Source of the DNA: JBCCFW01 sp039029535
Lineage (GTDB): Bacteria > Acidobacteriota > JBCCFW01
Direction of reading: 5' to 3'
Length of the DNA stretch: 40,241 nt
Assembly: GCA_039029535.1 (NCBI GenBank)
Contig: JBCCFW010000051.1
Span: 1 to 40,241, forward strand
Under the pieces are notes generated by a model, which saw nothing but the letters and a program-made list of their open reading frames with translations, searched no databases and was not told where the DNA came from. Below, piece by piece: positions 8,234-17,572 of this stretch. Positions within the stretch are counted from its first letter, which is position 1. Every line of letters starts with the position of its first letter. The position numbers and the translations under genes are program-made.

Positions 8234-11200
8234 GCTCGCAGGTCTCTCCTCATCGTCTCGACCGCCAGCCGTGGCTGGCTCTCACCATCTTGCTGTTGGT
8301 CCTGCCTTCCTGGTCGGCTTCATCCCCGGCCGCGGCCCAGAGCTTCCTCGACCTGACCCGCGAGGGCGATCCCGAACCCGTCCCCATCACGGAGCTCACG
8401 CCGTCCCACGAGGAAGCGCGAGCTCCCATCGCCGGCGGTCTGGTGGCCACGCTCACCCTCGATGAGAGCGACGGCCGGCCGCTCGTCGTGCAGGACCACG
8501 CGAATCGACTCTCCTCGCCGGGCGACAGCGTCCTCTCCTTCTGGGCACGAGCCGAGTGGGACGACGCCCACTGTGATGCGCTCGAGCAGAAGTACGGCGC
8601 AGCCTGGCCCGAGTGGAAGTACGTCCACGCCCAGGGCACGAGTCAGTCCTCACGCTTCGAGGTCGCCTTGAGCTGTGACCGCCGTCGTCTGCTTCTTCAC
8701 GGAGCCGAGGGCGTGGACGAGGCCTGGCTTCCTGCCCCACTCCAGAACGGTGAAGCCCATCACTTCGTCTTGCACTCCGACGAGCACGGAACTCTCGTGA
8801 CCATCGACGGTGAGCAAGCGGCCTCCCTTCCCATCACGCCGGCCAAGGTGAGACGCCTCCCGCTGTTCATCGGCGACAGCCCTCGTGGCGACGAGCGCTT
8901 CATCGGAACCGTGGCAGCACTCAGGATCTGGACCGGCGACGTCGATCTCGACGTCGTCGAAGAGCTCTCCACGCAACCGGCACGCGCGATCCTCGCCAGC
9001 CGTCACGCCGAGCACCTCGTGGCCTACCTGCAAGGGGGACCTGACGAAGCCCCCAGCCTGACGATCGTTCCCATGGGCACCTGGGTGCTCGAGGCGGTCC
9101 AGGGTGCTCCGCAACGACCGAAGGGCCTCGTCCAGGAGTGGGACCGCTCGATGCAACCGCATCCGGTCTTCTCCCTGGTCTGGACGACCGGCGGCAGTGA
9201 ATTGAGCCGCGGTGCTCACCAGGGCATTCCAGGGATCGGGCCACCGAGCGTCGAGGCCGACGAGCTCCTCCTCGGGGTCTGGGAGTCGGTGCTTGGCCAG
9301 GAGCCCGTTCTTCATCTCTACCGACAGGCAGACCCGCGGACGTTTCGGCGGGTCGACGACGGGGCGCTTCTCCGGATCGAGCGTGACGGCGCCCTGAACA
9401 TCGACGGTCGTCATCTCGTGCGTCCCGAGATCGAGCTGCGTGACCTGGACTTCGCCGACAAGTGGGGCGGTGGTGGCGGCCCGGCGAACATGGACTTCAA
9501 CTCGGCCGCCTACGACATCCGCAGCCTCGACCTGACGGCCATGAACACCGGCACCGAGGGTCGCTCGGTCTTCGCTCTCACCTACGACGAGGTCGGACGA
9601 GCCTGGACGACCCGCAACGGGATGGGGCTCCCGGTCGCGCTGCAGCTCCGAGAGGACATTCGTGCCGACGGAGAACGGACCCTGAAGCAAGTCCGCAGCA
9701 CGCAGGCCCTCACCGAGATCCAGACCATGAACTGGGGCATCGCGAAGGGCTACGCCAAGGTCAACAGGGGGCTTCAGAACCAGGTACGAAGGGCGAGTAA
9801 GCGCTCCGAGACCCTGCTCCGTGGCGAGGCGCGTTGTGAGCAGTACTCACTCTCGCTCGACCCGTCTCGAGCCCCCCTGAGCGACTCCTTCCGACGTCAA
9901 GTCGAGACCCTGCGACGTGATGGGCTGCGAGACGCCTGCGAGGACCGCGTCGGCGCGGTCTGTCGGGACGCGCTGACGAGCTTCGTCAACGCAGTCGGGA
10001 CCCACTACGCGAACTCCGTCACCTACGGGGGACGCGCCATCATGGAGCAGACGATCGACTCGCAGACGAGCAGCCTCCTCGAATCGACGAGAAAGAGCTG
10101 GGGCATCGATGCCTTCAAGGAGGTCCAGAGCCAGTTCGGCATTCCCGGTGCGTCAGTGACGGTGAACACCACGCTGGGGTTCCGGTTCGGAATGATGACG
10201 CAGGCAGATGCCGAGGCAACGGAGAGCTGGGTACGAGACAACCTCCGCTGGCAGGCCTACGGCGGCGTTGCCGGCTCCAACTTCGACAACTGGCACTGCG
10301 AGCGGAGTGGCGCCGTGCCCGTCTTCATCGACCTGGAGTTGATCTCTTCGCTGCTCGCCCCACCGTTCTTCACCGATCACGCGACCGTCCTTCAACTCCG
10401 GTCGGCTCTCGAGACCTACCTCCAGGAGGTCGTGCTGATGAACGAGAGCTGGGAGGACCGGGTCTGGTTCGAGCCGACCATCCTCCCGAAGTTCGAGCCG
10501 CCCCGAGCGTCGAATCGTCGGTGGAAAGTCGAGCCCGACGACGTGGAGTGTCACGTCTGGTGGCCGGGACAGGGACTGCTCGGACCGAGTGACTCGTTCC
10601 TCTTCACCGTCACCGGTACGCGCAACGAGATCTGCATCCCCGTCGGCAACGATCTCCGATGCGGCGCCTACTTCGGGAAGTGCCAGGTCGCCAGCACCGG
10701 CGAGACCGTCGTGCTGCGAGCGTGGAACGACAACGGCCCCCGCACTGGCTTCTCCGACACGACCCGCTTCCTCGCCGACTCGAGGGGTCATCCCTCCACG
10801 AAACGCGGTTGCGTTCGCATCGGAGACGACGAGCCCTGTGGCAAGTGGCTCGGTGACGGTCGCACCAATGCCGGACGCGCCGTGCGGGTCTCCGTCTTCA
10901 ACGACGGCCAACGAGACCTTGCCGGGCCCCTGGACGCCATCAACATGGCCGGAAGCCAGAAGCCCTGCGTCGCCGGCCACGAGTCAGGAGAAGGCAACTG
11001 CCGTCGGTGGTTCGGCCTGTTCGAGACGCTCACCGGATCGGCGACAGTCGAGATACAGACGGCGTTCCACTCTCGACTGAAGTACCGGGGCTTCCTGTTG
11101 CACGACGAGGATCCCCCGAGTCGCTTCCGCCTCGTGTACCTGGAGCAGCCCCGCGACCCCCGCGTGGCCCGCGTGAAGATCCTCGCCGAAAAAATCAACA

Positions 11201-11445
11201 GGCGAGGAAAGAACACCTGGGACTGGCTGCGGGTCGACCGAAACCGGACTCAGTGGCACGTCCGCGGGTCGAGAACCCCTCACGAGGAGTTCGTCCTGAA
11301 GCTGGAGAACGGCTACTCGGTCATCGAGACCTCTGACGGGTACCGTCTCTACGCCCTGCCGAGCGGCGAAATCGCAGCCGACTCGTCGAGCAAGCCGAAG
11401 GACAAGGCCGCGAGCTGGGGACACTTCGTTCTTCATCCGAAGTGA
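8230..11445 (+). CDS. Exported LamG-MACPF (perforin-like) protein
   Basis: A 1071-residue protein with a signal peptide (hydrophobic 14-35, ending AAAQS). Residues about 70-255 look like a LamG/concanavalin fold (FSFWARAEW-type strands, EAHHFVLHSDEHGTLVTIDGEQA, then GTVAALRIWTG). Residues about 260-400 are unassigned. Residues about 420-710 resemble MACPF: the signature region FVNAVGTHYANSVTYGG has GTHY at 590-593, followed by an amphipathic segment, then WQAYGGVAG near 675 and a PVFIDLELISSLL ending. MACPF proteins oligomerise into membrane pores. The C-terminus (about 797-955) holds three Cys-containing repeats, then a basic tail. The ATG overlaps the previous stop (ATGA). Secretion with LamG argues for glycan or surface targeting. 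Pore formation itself is inference, as the MACPF match is by motif only. Confidence 0.75.
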   Translation: MSSQVSPHRLDRQPWLALTILLLVLPSWSASSPAAAQSFLDLTREGDPEPVPITELTPSHEEARAPIAGGLVATLTLDESDGRPLVVQDHANRLSSPGDSVLSFWARAEWDDAHCDALEQKYGAAWPEWKYVHAQGTSQSSRFEVALSCDRRRLLLHGAEGVDEAWLPAPLQNGEAHHFVLHSDEHGTLVTIDGEQAASLPITPAKVRRLPLFIGDSPRGDERFIGTVAALRIWTGDVDLDVVEELSTQPARAILASRHAEHLVAYLQGGPDEAPSLTIVPMGTWVLEAVQGAPQRPKGLVQEWDRSMQPHPVFSLVWTTGGSELSRGAHQGIPGIGPPSVEADELLLGVWESVLGQEPVLHLYRQADPRTFRRVDDGALLRIERDGALNIDGRHLVRPEIELRDLDFADKWGGGGGPANMDFNSAAYDIRSLDLTAMNTGTEGRSVFALTYDEVGRAWTTRNGMGLPVALQLREDIRADGERTLKQVRSTQALTEIQTMNWGIAKGYAKVNRGLQNQVRRASKRSETLLRGEARCEQYSLSLDPSRAPLSDSFRRQVETLRRDGLRDACEDRVGAVCRDALTSFVNAVGTHYANSVTYGGRAIMEQTIDSQTSSLLESTRKSWGIDAFKEVQSQFGIPGASVTVNTTLGFRFGMMTQADAEATESWVRDNLRWQAYGGVAGSNFDNWHCERSGAVPVFIDLELISSLLAPPFFTDHATVLQLRSALETYLQEVVLMNESWEDRVWFEPTILPKFEPPRASNRRWKVEPDDVECHVWWPGQGLLGPSDSFLFTVTGTRNEICIPVGNDLRCGAYFGKCQVASTGETVVLRAWNDNGPRTGFSDTTRFLADSRGHPSTKRGCVRIGDDEPCGKWLGDGRTNAGRAVRVSVFNDGQRDLAGPLDAINMAGSQKPCVAGHESGEGNCRRWFGLFETLTGSATVEIQTAFHSRLKYRGFLLHDEDPPSRFRLVYLEQPRDPRVARVKILAEKINRRGKNTWDWLRVDRNRTQWHVRGSRTPHEEFVLKLENGYSVIETSDGYRLYALPSGEIAADSSSKPKDKAASWGHFVLHPK

Positions 11446-11463
11446 CGCGTCAGAGCTCGAGCC

Positions 11464-11496
11464 AACGGCCAGCACCCGACCGTGGTGCTGGCCGTT
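11464..11496. terminator. Strong hairpin between convergent genes
   Basis: A perfect 13-bp inverted repeat (AACGGCCAGCACC, 7-base loop, GGTGCTGGCCGTT) lies 18 bases after the MACPF stop and 29 bases before the trkH stop on the other strand. There is no clear U-tract. It probably acts as a bidirectional terminator. Confidence 0.75.
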
Positions 11497-11525
11497 GCTG
11501 TCCTCCGTTCCCGAAGTGGCTCGGA

Positions 11526-12986
11526 CTAGAGGCGCCAGCAGGACGGCAGGAAGAGCACGAAGATCGTGAAGAGCTCGAGCCGTCCCAGCACCATGCAGGC
11601 CTCGAGGACGAGCTTGGCAGCCACCGGCACGCCGGCGTAGTTCCCCACCGGACCGACCTCACCGAGGCCCGGCCCGACATTGCCGAGACAGGCGAGCACC
11701 GAGGTGGCCGCGGGCACGAGGTCCACTCCGGTGGCTGCGACCAGGCAAGTCCCCGTGAGCAGCAGGAACACGAACAGGACGATGAAGCCCAGGATGCTGC
11801 TACTCACGTCGTCGGGAACGACCGCGTGGTCCTGCCTCAGCAGCTTGACCTCGCGCGGATGGATGAGCCGCCGGACCTGAAGCAGCGCGTGCTTGAAGGC
11901 CACGAGGACCCGCACGAGCTTGACGCCGCCGGTCGTGGAGCCGGCGCAACCACCGAAGAGCATGAGGATGAGCAGCAGGCACTTCGAGAGCGCCGGCCAG
12001 GCCCCGTAGTCGGTCGTGGCGAAGCCGGTGGTCGTGCTCAGCGAGGCGACCTGGAAGGCACCGTCGCGCAGGCGAAGGAGCCATGAGCCCTCCTGGCCCG
12101 AGTTCGCCACGACGAGGGCGATCGTCCCGAGCGCGAACAGGCCGAGGAAGAGCTTGAGCTCCTGGTTCTGCAAGTAGCGGCGGAGGCTGTGCTCGCGGAG
12201 GGCCGAGAAGTGGAGCGCGAAGTTGATCCCGGCAAGGACCATGAACACGGTCACCACCACCTGAGCGTAGCTGCCGAAGGCCCCGAGACTCGCGTCGGAA
12301 GTCGAGAAGCCCCCCGTCGAGACGGTCGTGAAGGCGTGACAAACGGCCTCGAAGAAGGTCATCTCCCCCACCCAGAGCAGCAAGGTCTCGGCGCAGGTCA
12401 GCAGGAGATACACGGCCCACAGTGCCTTGGCGGTGTCTTGGATCCTCGGTGCGAGACGGTCGACCTGGGGCCCCGGCATCTCGGCAGCGAAGAGCTGCAT
12501 GCCGCCCACGCGCAGCGACGGCAGGATGGCCAGGCTGAGAACGATGATCCCCATGCCGCCCAGCCACTGCATCTCGGCTCGCCAGAACAAGATGCTCTTC
12601 GGGATGGCGTCGAGGTCGGTGATGACCGTGGCGCCGGTCGTCGTGAAGCCCGAGACGGACTCGAAGCCCGCGTCGATGAAGCTCGGGACGGCCCCCGACA
12701 ACCACAGCGGCAGGGCCCCGAAGGACGCGACGGCCAGCCACGCGACGGTGACGATGGCGAAGCCCTCACGGAGCCGGATCTCTCCCCGTCCTCGGAAGAA
12801 GCACAGCAGGACACCGCCGGCTGATCCGGCCGCCAGGGCCGAGAGCAGGAAGCTCCAGTGGACCCCGTCGTGGTAGAGGAACGACACCAGCAGTGGCGTG
12901 AGCAGCGTCACGGCCAGCGCCAGCAAGAGCGTCCCGAGGACGCGCAGCATGACGTGGTGTTTCACGGCAAGTCGCCTCAGGCCCAT
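11526..12986 (-). CDS. trkH: TrkH-family potassium uptake channel subunit
   Basis: A 486-residue polytopic inner-membrane protein of usual TrkH/TrkG/KtrB length. It has four repeated membrane-pore-membrane units, each with a selectivity-filter loop: ESVSGFTTTGAT, FTTVSTGGFST, LSTTTGFATTD and ACLGNVGPGL. The third-unit intramembrane loop GGCAGSTTGGVK, which gates flow in TrkH, is present. It moves K+ inward, normally controlled by a cytoplasmic TrkA ring; no trkA gene lies in this window. It sits downstream of ftcD on the same strand with 125 bases between, so it may have its own promoter. The ribosome site before ATG 12986 is weak. Confidence 0.93.
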   Translation of the reverse strand: MGLRRLAVKHHVMLRVLGTLLLALAVTLLTPLLVSFLYHDGVHWSFLLSALAAGSAGGVLLCFFRGRGEIRLREGFAIVTVAWLAVASFGALPLWLSGAVPSFIDAGFESVSGFTTTGATVITDLDAIPKSILFWRAEMQWLGGMGIIVLSLAILPSLRVGGMQLFAAEMPGPQVDRLAPRIQDTAKALWAVYLLLTCAETLLLWVGEMTFFEAVCHAFTTVSTGGFSTSDASLGAFGSYAQVVVTVFMVLAGINFALHFSALREHSLRRYLQNQELKLFLGLFALGTIALVVANSGQEGSWLLRLRDGAFQVASLSTTTGFATTDYGAWPALSKCLLLILMLFGGCAGSTTGGVKLVRVLVAFKHALLQVRRLIHPREVKLLRQDHAVVPDDVSSSILGFIVLFVFLLLTGTCLVAATGVDLVPAATSVLACLGNVGPGLGEVGPVGNYAGVPVAAKLVLEACMVLGRLELFTIFVLFLPSCWRL

Positions 12987-13072
12987 CGCACCGGGGGCCG
13001 GGTCGACCTACAATCCGGCGCGTGCGCCGTGAATCATGATGCTCCTCGCAACGCGAGTTGTCGAGGGCGGAT

Positions 13073-13088
13073 TGCGATTGAAATCGCA
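13073..13088. repeat. Small inverted repeat between ftcD and trkH
   Basis: TGCGAT-TGAA-ATCGCA forms a perfect 6-bp stem with a 4-base loop, 24 bases past the ftcD stop. It may be a weak terminator for ftcD or an operator for trkH. It could also be chance. Confidence 0.3.
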
Positions 13089-13111
13089 CCCCGCGAGGAG
13101 CCCGGTCCGAC

Positions 13112-14962
13112 TCAGCCGCCGATGACCTCCGCCACGCATCCGTCGATGGCCGCATCGAGCTTCCGCCCCTCCTCCAGAAGTGCTCCGAGCTGGGACCGGA
13201 TGTCCTCGACCCAGGCGCTGTCCGAGATCTCGCCGAGGTTGATGCGGACGTTGTAGACCGCACCCCGGAGACCGGCGTGGGCAGCGAGACCGGCGACGCC
13301 GGCATCGGTGATGGAGGCGGGCAGGCACTTGCCCACGCAGCGCTCGGCCAGGCGCATGGCCTCGACGCAGAGCTCGGCCGTCCGCAGGGGCACGAGGGTC
13401 GCGACCTTGTAGCCCTCGAGGATGGCGGCATCCCGCGCGCTGGCCTGCTCGGGTGAGTCCTTGGGCATTCGCATGGCCGTCATGACGTCGTTGAAGGCGT
13501 CGGTGTCGGCGTCCACGGCACGGAGGAGGTCGTCCTTCACCCGCTGCGCCTCGACGGCGACTTGCTCGAGCTCGTCGTGCACCTTGGCGAACTTCGGCTT
13601 CACGTGGGTGATGTTGGCGGCCATGGCGGCGAGCGCCGCGCCGAGGGAGCCGGCGAGAGCCGCGATGGACCCACCACCGGGCGCCGGCGTGGCGCGGGAG
13701 ACCTCGTCGCAGAGGTCCTTGACCGTCATCGAGACGAGAGGTCCTTCGATCTTCGGCAGCCCGAGCACGGACTTGTCGATGTCGAAGGGCGCGATGTCGG
13801 AGAGCCCGAGCGACTGCGCGGCGGTCTCGACGACGTCGCGGAAAGGAATGCCCCGGCTGGCGTGCTGGGCTTCGAGGTAGGCCTCACCGGAGCGACGGAT
13901 GGCCTCGTAGGGCACCACGCCGACGATCTCGCTGCCGGTGATGGCGATGCCCCGCTCGGCACCGATGCGACGAGCCGCCTCCATGACGTCGTGCATGTTC
14001 GTCACGTTGAAGTCGATCAGGTTGATCGAGATCTGCGCACGACCGTACTCGGGGATGGTCCAGCCGACGGCGCGACACTTGTCGAAGAGACCCCGTTTCT
14101 GGACCTTCTGTCCTTCGAGCTTCTCGGGGTCGTAGCCGAAGGACGCGAGCTCGGCGCGTAGGTCGCGGTCGTGCTCGGTCCGGTAGTGCTGCTCCAGCTC
14201 CTCGAAGCTCGCGCAGACGGTGTCGTCGTAGGCGGAGGGCCACTCGTTCTTCGAGGGTCGGTACTTGAGGATCTTGCCGCTCATGTAGCGCGGCGTCGCG
14301 TACGGGGCGGTGCGGACGATGCGGCCGCCTTCCCGGAGGTCGAAGGCGAGGTCGGTGGCGTCTTCCTTGTGCCGCGAGTTCAGGTTGAGGTTGTAGGCGA
14401 TGAGGAATTCGCGTGCGCCGATGGTGACCACGCCGGTCTTGGGGAGGAACTCGGCCGGGCCGAAGTCGGGCTCCCACTCGGGCTGACCGAGCTTGTCGGG
14501 CAGGGCTTCGTACTCACCACGACGGACGTCGGCGAGGGAGCGACGCTCGGGGCGCCGAGCGGCCTGGTCGTAGAGGTAGACGGGGATGCCGAGCTCCTTG
14601 CCGACCCGCTCGCCCAGCTCGGCGGCGAACTGGGCGCAGTCCTCCATGGTCACGCCGGCCACGGGCACGAAGGGGCAGACGTCGGTGGCGCCGTGACGGG
14701 CGTGGGCGCCCTGGTGCTCCCGCATGTCGATGACCTCGGCAGCGGTGCCGATGGCCCGGAAGGCGGCTTCCTTCACCGCCTCCGGCTCGCCGACGATGGT
14801 CACGACGGTGCGGTTGGTCTCGAGGCCGGGGTCGACGTCGACCAGCTCGGCCCCGCGGACGGCGCGGATCGCGTCGAGGATCGTCTCGATCTTGGCGTCG
14901 TCGCGACCCTCGGAGAAGTTGGGGACGCACTCGACGATGCGGGGGCTGGCGGCTTCGGACAT
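13112..14962 (-). CDS. ftcD: Bifunctional glutamate formimidoyltransferase / formimidoyl-THF cyclodeaminase
   Basis: A 616-residue cytoplasmic enzyme of histidine degradation. It transfers the formimino group from N-formimino-glutamate to tetrahydrofolate, then deaminates it to 5,10-methenyl-THF plus ammonia. Residues 8-185 are the transferase N-domain (IVECVPNFSEGRD; HARHGATDVCPFVPV around 87-101), followed by the C-domain (VVTIGAREFLIAYNLNLNSR). The cyclodeaminase covers about 410-616 (CDEVSRATPAPGGGSIAALAG). It is longer than the 541-residue animal FTCD, mainly through an insert of about 70 residues after LREGGRIVR. ATG 14962 is preceded by GGAGA and is where the family begins; the open frame extends upstream to 15400 but that part is not family-like. 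No hut genes are nearby. Confidence 0.94.
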   Translation of the reverse strand: MSEAASPRIVECVPNFSEGRDDAKIETILDAIRAVRGAELVDVDPGLETNRTVVTIVGEPEAVKEAAFRAIGTAAEVIDMREHQGAHARHGATDVCPFVPVAGVTMEDCAQFAAELGERVGKELGIPVYLYDQAARRPERRSLADVRRGEYEALPDKLGQPEWEPDFGPAEFLPKTGVVTIGAREFLIAYNLNLNSRHKEDATDLAFDLREGGRIVRTAPYATPRYMSGKILKYRPSKNEWPSAYDDTVCASFEELEQHYRTEHDRDLRAELASFGYDPEKLEGQKVQKRGLFDKCRAVGWTIPEYGRAQISINLIDFNVTNMHDVMEAARRIGAERGIAITGSEIVGVVPYEAIRRSGEAYLEAQHASRGIPFRDVVETAAQSLGLSDIAPFDIDKSVLGLPKIEGPLVSMTVKDLCDEVSRATPAPGGGSIAALAGSLGAALAAMAANITHVKPKFAKVHDELEQVAVEAQRVKDDLLRAVDADTDAFNDVMTAMRMPKDSPEQASARDAAILEGYKVATLVPLRTAELCVEAMRLAERCVGKCLPASITDAGVAGLAAHAGLRGAVYNVRINLGEISDSAWVEDIRSQLGALLEEGRKLDAAIDGCVAEVIGG

Positions 14963-15115
14963 GGCGGGTCTCCGCGGGGGGGAGCGGCTAGGGAGGCCCG
15001 CATCATGCGTCGGGGCGGCCTTCGGGGCCAGGGGTCGCTTGCCCCGAAACGAGTGGGACAGACCAGGGTTCCACTCCGGCCGATGAGGAGGCAAGATCGA
15101 GCAAGGGAGGCCGAG

Positions 15116-17548
15116 ATGATGCGAGGGAGAGTCGAGGGAGATCACGCCTGGAGTCCGTTGTCGGCTCGAGGCCGGTGCTGGGTCGTCGTGCTGGCAGCGC
15201 TGTTCGGCACTCACGTTCCAGCGCTCCGAGCCGAGACGCTGGCGGAGCAGACCGAGCGCCTGAGGCAGGAGATCCTCGAGCCCCGGTTTCAGGCTGACCG
15301 GTCCGCCCGGGTCGAGAACCTGGTGCTCGAGCGAGACCGGACGCGGATCACGCTGACCGGCGACCTCCTCATCGACCAGCCCATCGACGGCGTCCATCAC
15401 TGGGCCTGGTTCGTGGGCGAGGGTCGTCTGGAGGTCCGGCCCCCCATCGAGCTCGAGCGGCAGCAGGTGCGTCGCTTCCTGGGGACTGACTCAGTCGACC
15501 TGTCGTTCTGGTCGGCCTCGATTTTCAGTGAAGATGCTCGGGAGACGGAGCTCTTCGAACAGCTCCGACAGCAGGCCCAACCCTTCGACTGCGAGCCCCA
15601 CGGGGCTCGTGCCTGCGAGCGGCTGAAGGAGCTTCGGACCCGAGAGTCCGAGGACAACCCGATCTTCCACGCCCGGGACCTCACCCTGCGTCACCTGGAC
15701 CCCAGGCCGGAGGGCAACCTCGACGTCTGGATGCGGCTGGAAGAGGCGACCGATCGCTCTGAGGTGGCCACGACCCCCGTCCGTGCCCACGTCGGCCACG
15801 ACCCCCACGCCTTCCATCAGAACCGCTTCAACTTGGCGTGGGAGTACTCCGAGATCACCTGGAGCACGGTCGCCCGCTACGCGGACAGCCGGGACTACCG
15901 CGGTCGTCATGCCTGGGCAGGCACTTCGAAGACACTCGAGGACCGTTGCACCCAGGAAGCGGCCGCGCTCTCGGTCCGCCTGATCCTGAAGCTCCAGCCG
16001 GAGAGGATCCGCGACACCGAGATGGACGCCACGCTCATCGTCATCCCGTTGACGCGTCCTCTCGACATCGTGCGGCTCAGCATCCCGCCCTCCTTGCAGC
16101 TCCTGGAAGCTCGGACTGGTGATCAGGAGCTCGACTTCCTCCACGTCCGGCGTCCGACCGAGGTCAAGACCTGGTCGAGTCAAGCGGCGGTCGCGCTGCC
16201 GACCACGCTCGAAGTTCACGAGCAGCTCGAGCTGAAGCTCCGACTGGCGGGCAACCTCCTCGACCAGCACGGTCAGCTTCGTTTCCGCGACGAGCTCGAC
16301 TGGTACCCGCGTCCCCTGTACGACCACGGCTCGCCGGCAGTCACCGCGTACGACGTCACCCTGCTCGTCCCGAAGGACGAGTTCGTCCTGGCCTCGGGCA
16401 CGATCACGCCCTGTCGGGACGGGGACCTCATCGAGGGAATGGAGTGCCGCCGCTTCGCCGCCAGCCGCCGTCTCGATCGTCTGAGCCTGGTCTGGTTCGA
16501 GAAGGGTTACTTCACGACGGTGAGCGGCGAGGGCGTTCCCCCGATCGCCGCGGTCGTGACACCGCCATGGAGCGAGAAGCGGGCCAACGACATGGCCGTC
16601 ATGGCGGCGGGAGTCACCGTGCAGCAAGGCGAGATGTTCGGACCGCCGCCGTTCCCCAGCCTCATGCTCGCCCCCTACTATCGAGGCCACGGCTACGGAT
16701 CGTCCCTCATCCTCTACCCGGCAGCGGTCCCGGGCTTGGCTCGTCCGCTCATCGCACACGAGCTGGCTCACCAGTGGTGGGACGGCAAGGTCGGCACCCG
16801 AAGCCCGCTCGATGCGTGGATCAACGAGGGGCTGGCCGAGTTCGCCAGCCTCATCGCTCTCGAGTTCGTCGACGAGCACAAGCAGGACGACCAGGCCGTC
16901 GATCGACTCGCGAACATCGCCCGGGCCCTCGGGGACAAGGACGGCTACGCGTCGTCACTGGTCCCGCTGAGCCTGTCCGACCGGTTCAACTCGATCACGA
17001 ACCGGTCCGGCTCCGAGTCCTTCGGCCAGGTCTTCGAGACGGCCAAGGGTGGTTTCGTCTTTCACATGCTGCGGTGCCACGCGCGCTACCTGAAGGGTGA
17101 CGAGAAGCAGGGTGACGAGCTCTTCCGAACGACACTCCGCTCGTACTACGACGAGCACCGCCGCCGGCGTGCCAGCAACCTCGACCTGATGGAGACCTTC
17201 TCGACGGGCTATGGCGAAGACCTGGCCTGGTTCTTCCGGCAGTGGGTCCACGGCCTGGGTCTTCCCGAGCTGGAGCTGTCGCAGCGTCACCGAAAAGACG
17301 AGAGCGGGCAGCACTTCGTCGATGTTCGTCTCCGTCAGGTCGGTCAGCCCTTCCGCTTCGCGATCCGTTCCAAGGTCGTGACCGGCAAGAAGGCCAACGA
17401 AGAGGTCCGGCTCGGATACCACTGGGTGGAGGACACCGACCTCCTCATCGAGCTCGGTCCCTTCGACCAGAAGCCGCGACGGGTCGAGCTCAACGACGAC
17501 CAGGGCGTGCTCTGCACCTTGAAGGACGTCAAGAGGAGCGACGGCTGA
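15116..17548 (+). CDS. Exported M1-family-like zinc metallopeptidase with altered active site
   Basis: An 810-residue protein with a signal peptide (hydrophobic 21-33, ending ALRAE). The catalytic domain has HELAH at 548-552, then 18 residues, then Glu571 in NEGLAEF, the complete M1 (gluzincin) zinc site. Two usual M1 features are missing: no GxMEN exopeptidase motif occurs ahead of HELAH (the site reads YYRGHGYGSSLIL), and the catalytic Tyr of the usual YEKG motif appears to be Thr642 (ETAKGGFVFHML). It therefore may not be a classic aminopeptidase, or may be a divergent periplasmic peptidase. GGGAGG precedes the double ATG at 15116/15119. The open frame reaches far upstream to 14171, but that part is antisense to ftcD. 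Confidence 0.85.
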   Translation: MMRGRVEGDHAWSPLSARGRCWVVVLAALFGTHVPALRAETLAEQTERLRQEILEPRFQADRSARVENLVLERDRTRITLTGDLLIDQPIDGVHHWAWFVGEGRLEVRPPIELERQQVRRFLGTDSVDLSFWSASIFSEDARETELFEQLRQQAQPFDCEPHGARACERLKELRTRESEDNPIFHARDLTLRHLDPRPEGNLDVWMRLEEATDRSEVATTPVRAHVGHDPHAFHQNRFNLAWEYSEITWSTVARYADSRDYRGRHAWAGTSKTLEDRCTQEAAALSVRLILKLQPERIRDTEMDATLIVIPLTRPLDIVRLSIPPSLQLLEARTGDQELDFLHVRRPTEVKTWSSQAAVALPTTLEVHEQLELKLRLAGNLLDQHGQLRFRDELDWYPRPLYDHGSPAVTAYDVTLLVPKDEFVLASGTITPCRDGDLIEGMECRRFAASRRLDRLSLVWFEKGYFTTVSGEGVPPIAAVVTPPWSEKRANDMAVMAAGVTVQQGEMFGPPPFPSLMLAPYYRGHGYGSSLILYPAAVPGLARPLIAHELAHQWWDGKVGTRSPLDAWINEGLAEFASLIALEFVDEHKQDDQAVDRLANIARALGDKDGYASSLVPLSLSDRFNSITNRSGSESFGQVFETAKGGFVFHMLRCHARYLKGDEKQGDELFRTTLRSYYDEHRRRRASNLDLMETFSTGYGEDLAWFFRQWVHGLGLPELELSQRHRKDESGQHFVDVRLRQVGQPFRFAIRSKVVTGKKANEEVRLGYHWVEDTDLLIELGPFDQKPRRVELNDDQGVLCTLKDVKRSDG

Positions 17549-17572
17549 GCGTGCTTGGCGCCTCGCACTCGA

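Noticed and set aside
11526..12986. trkH as part of the MACPF system
   Set aside because: It is on the opposite strand, separated by a strong hairpin, and is a common housekeeping transporter.
14171..15115. N-terminal extension of the M1 peptidase frame
   Set aside because: This part is antisense to ftcD; a ribosome site and signal peptide at 15116 mark the true start.
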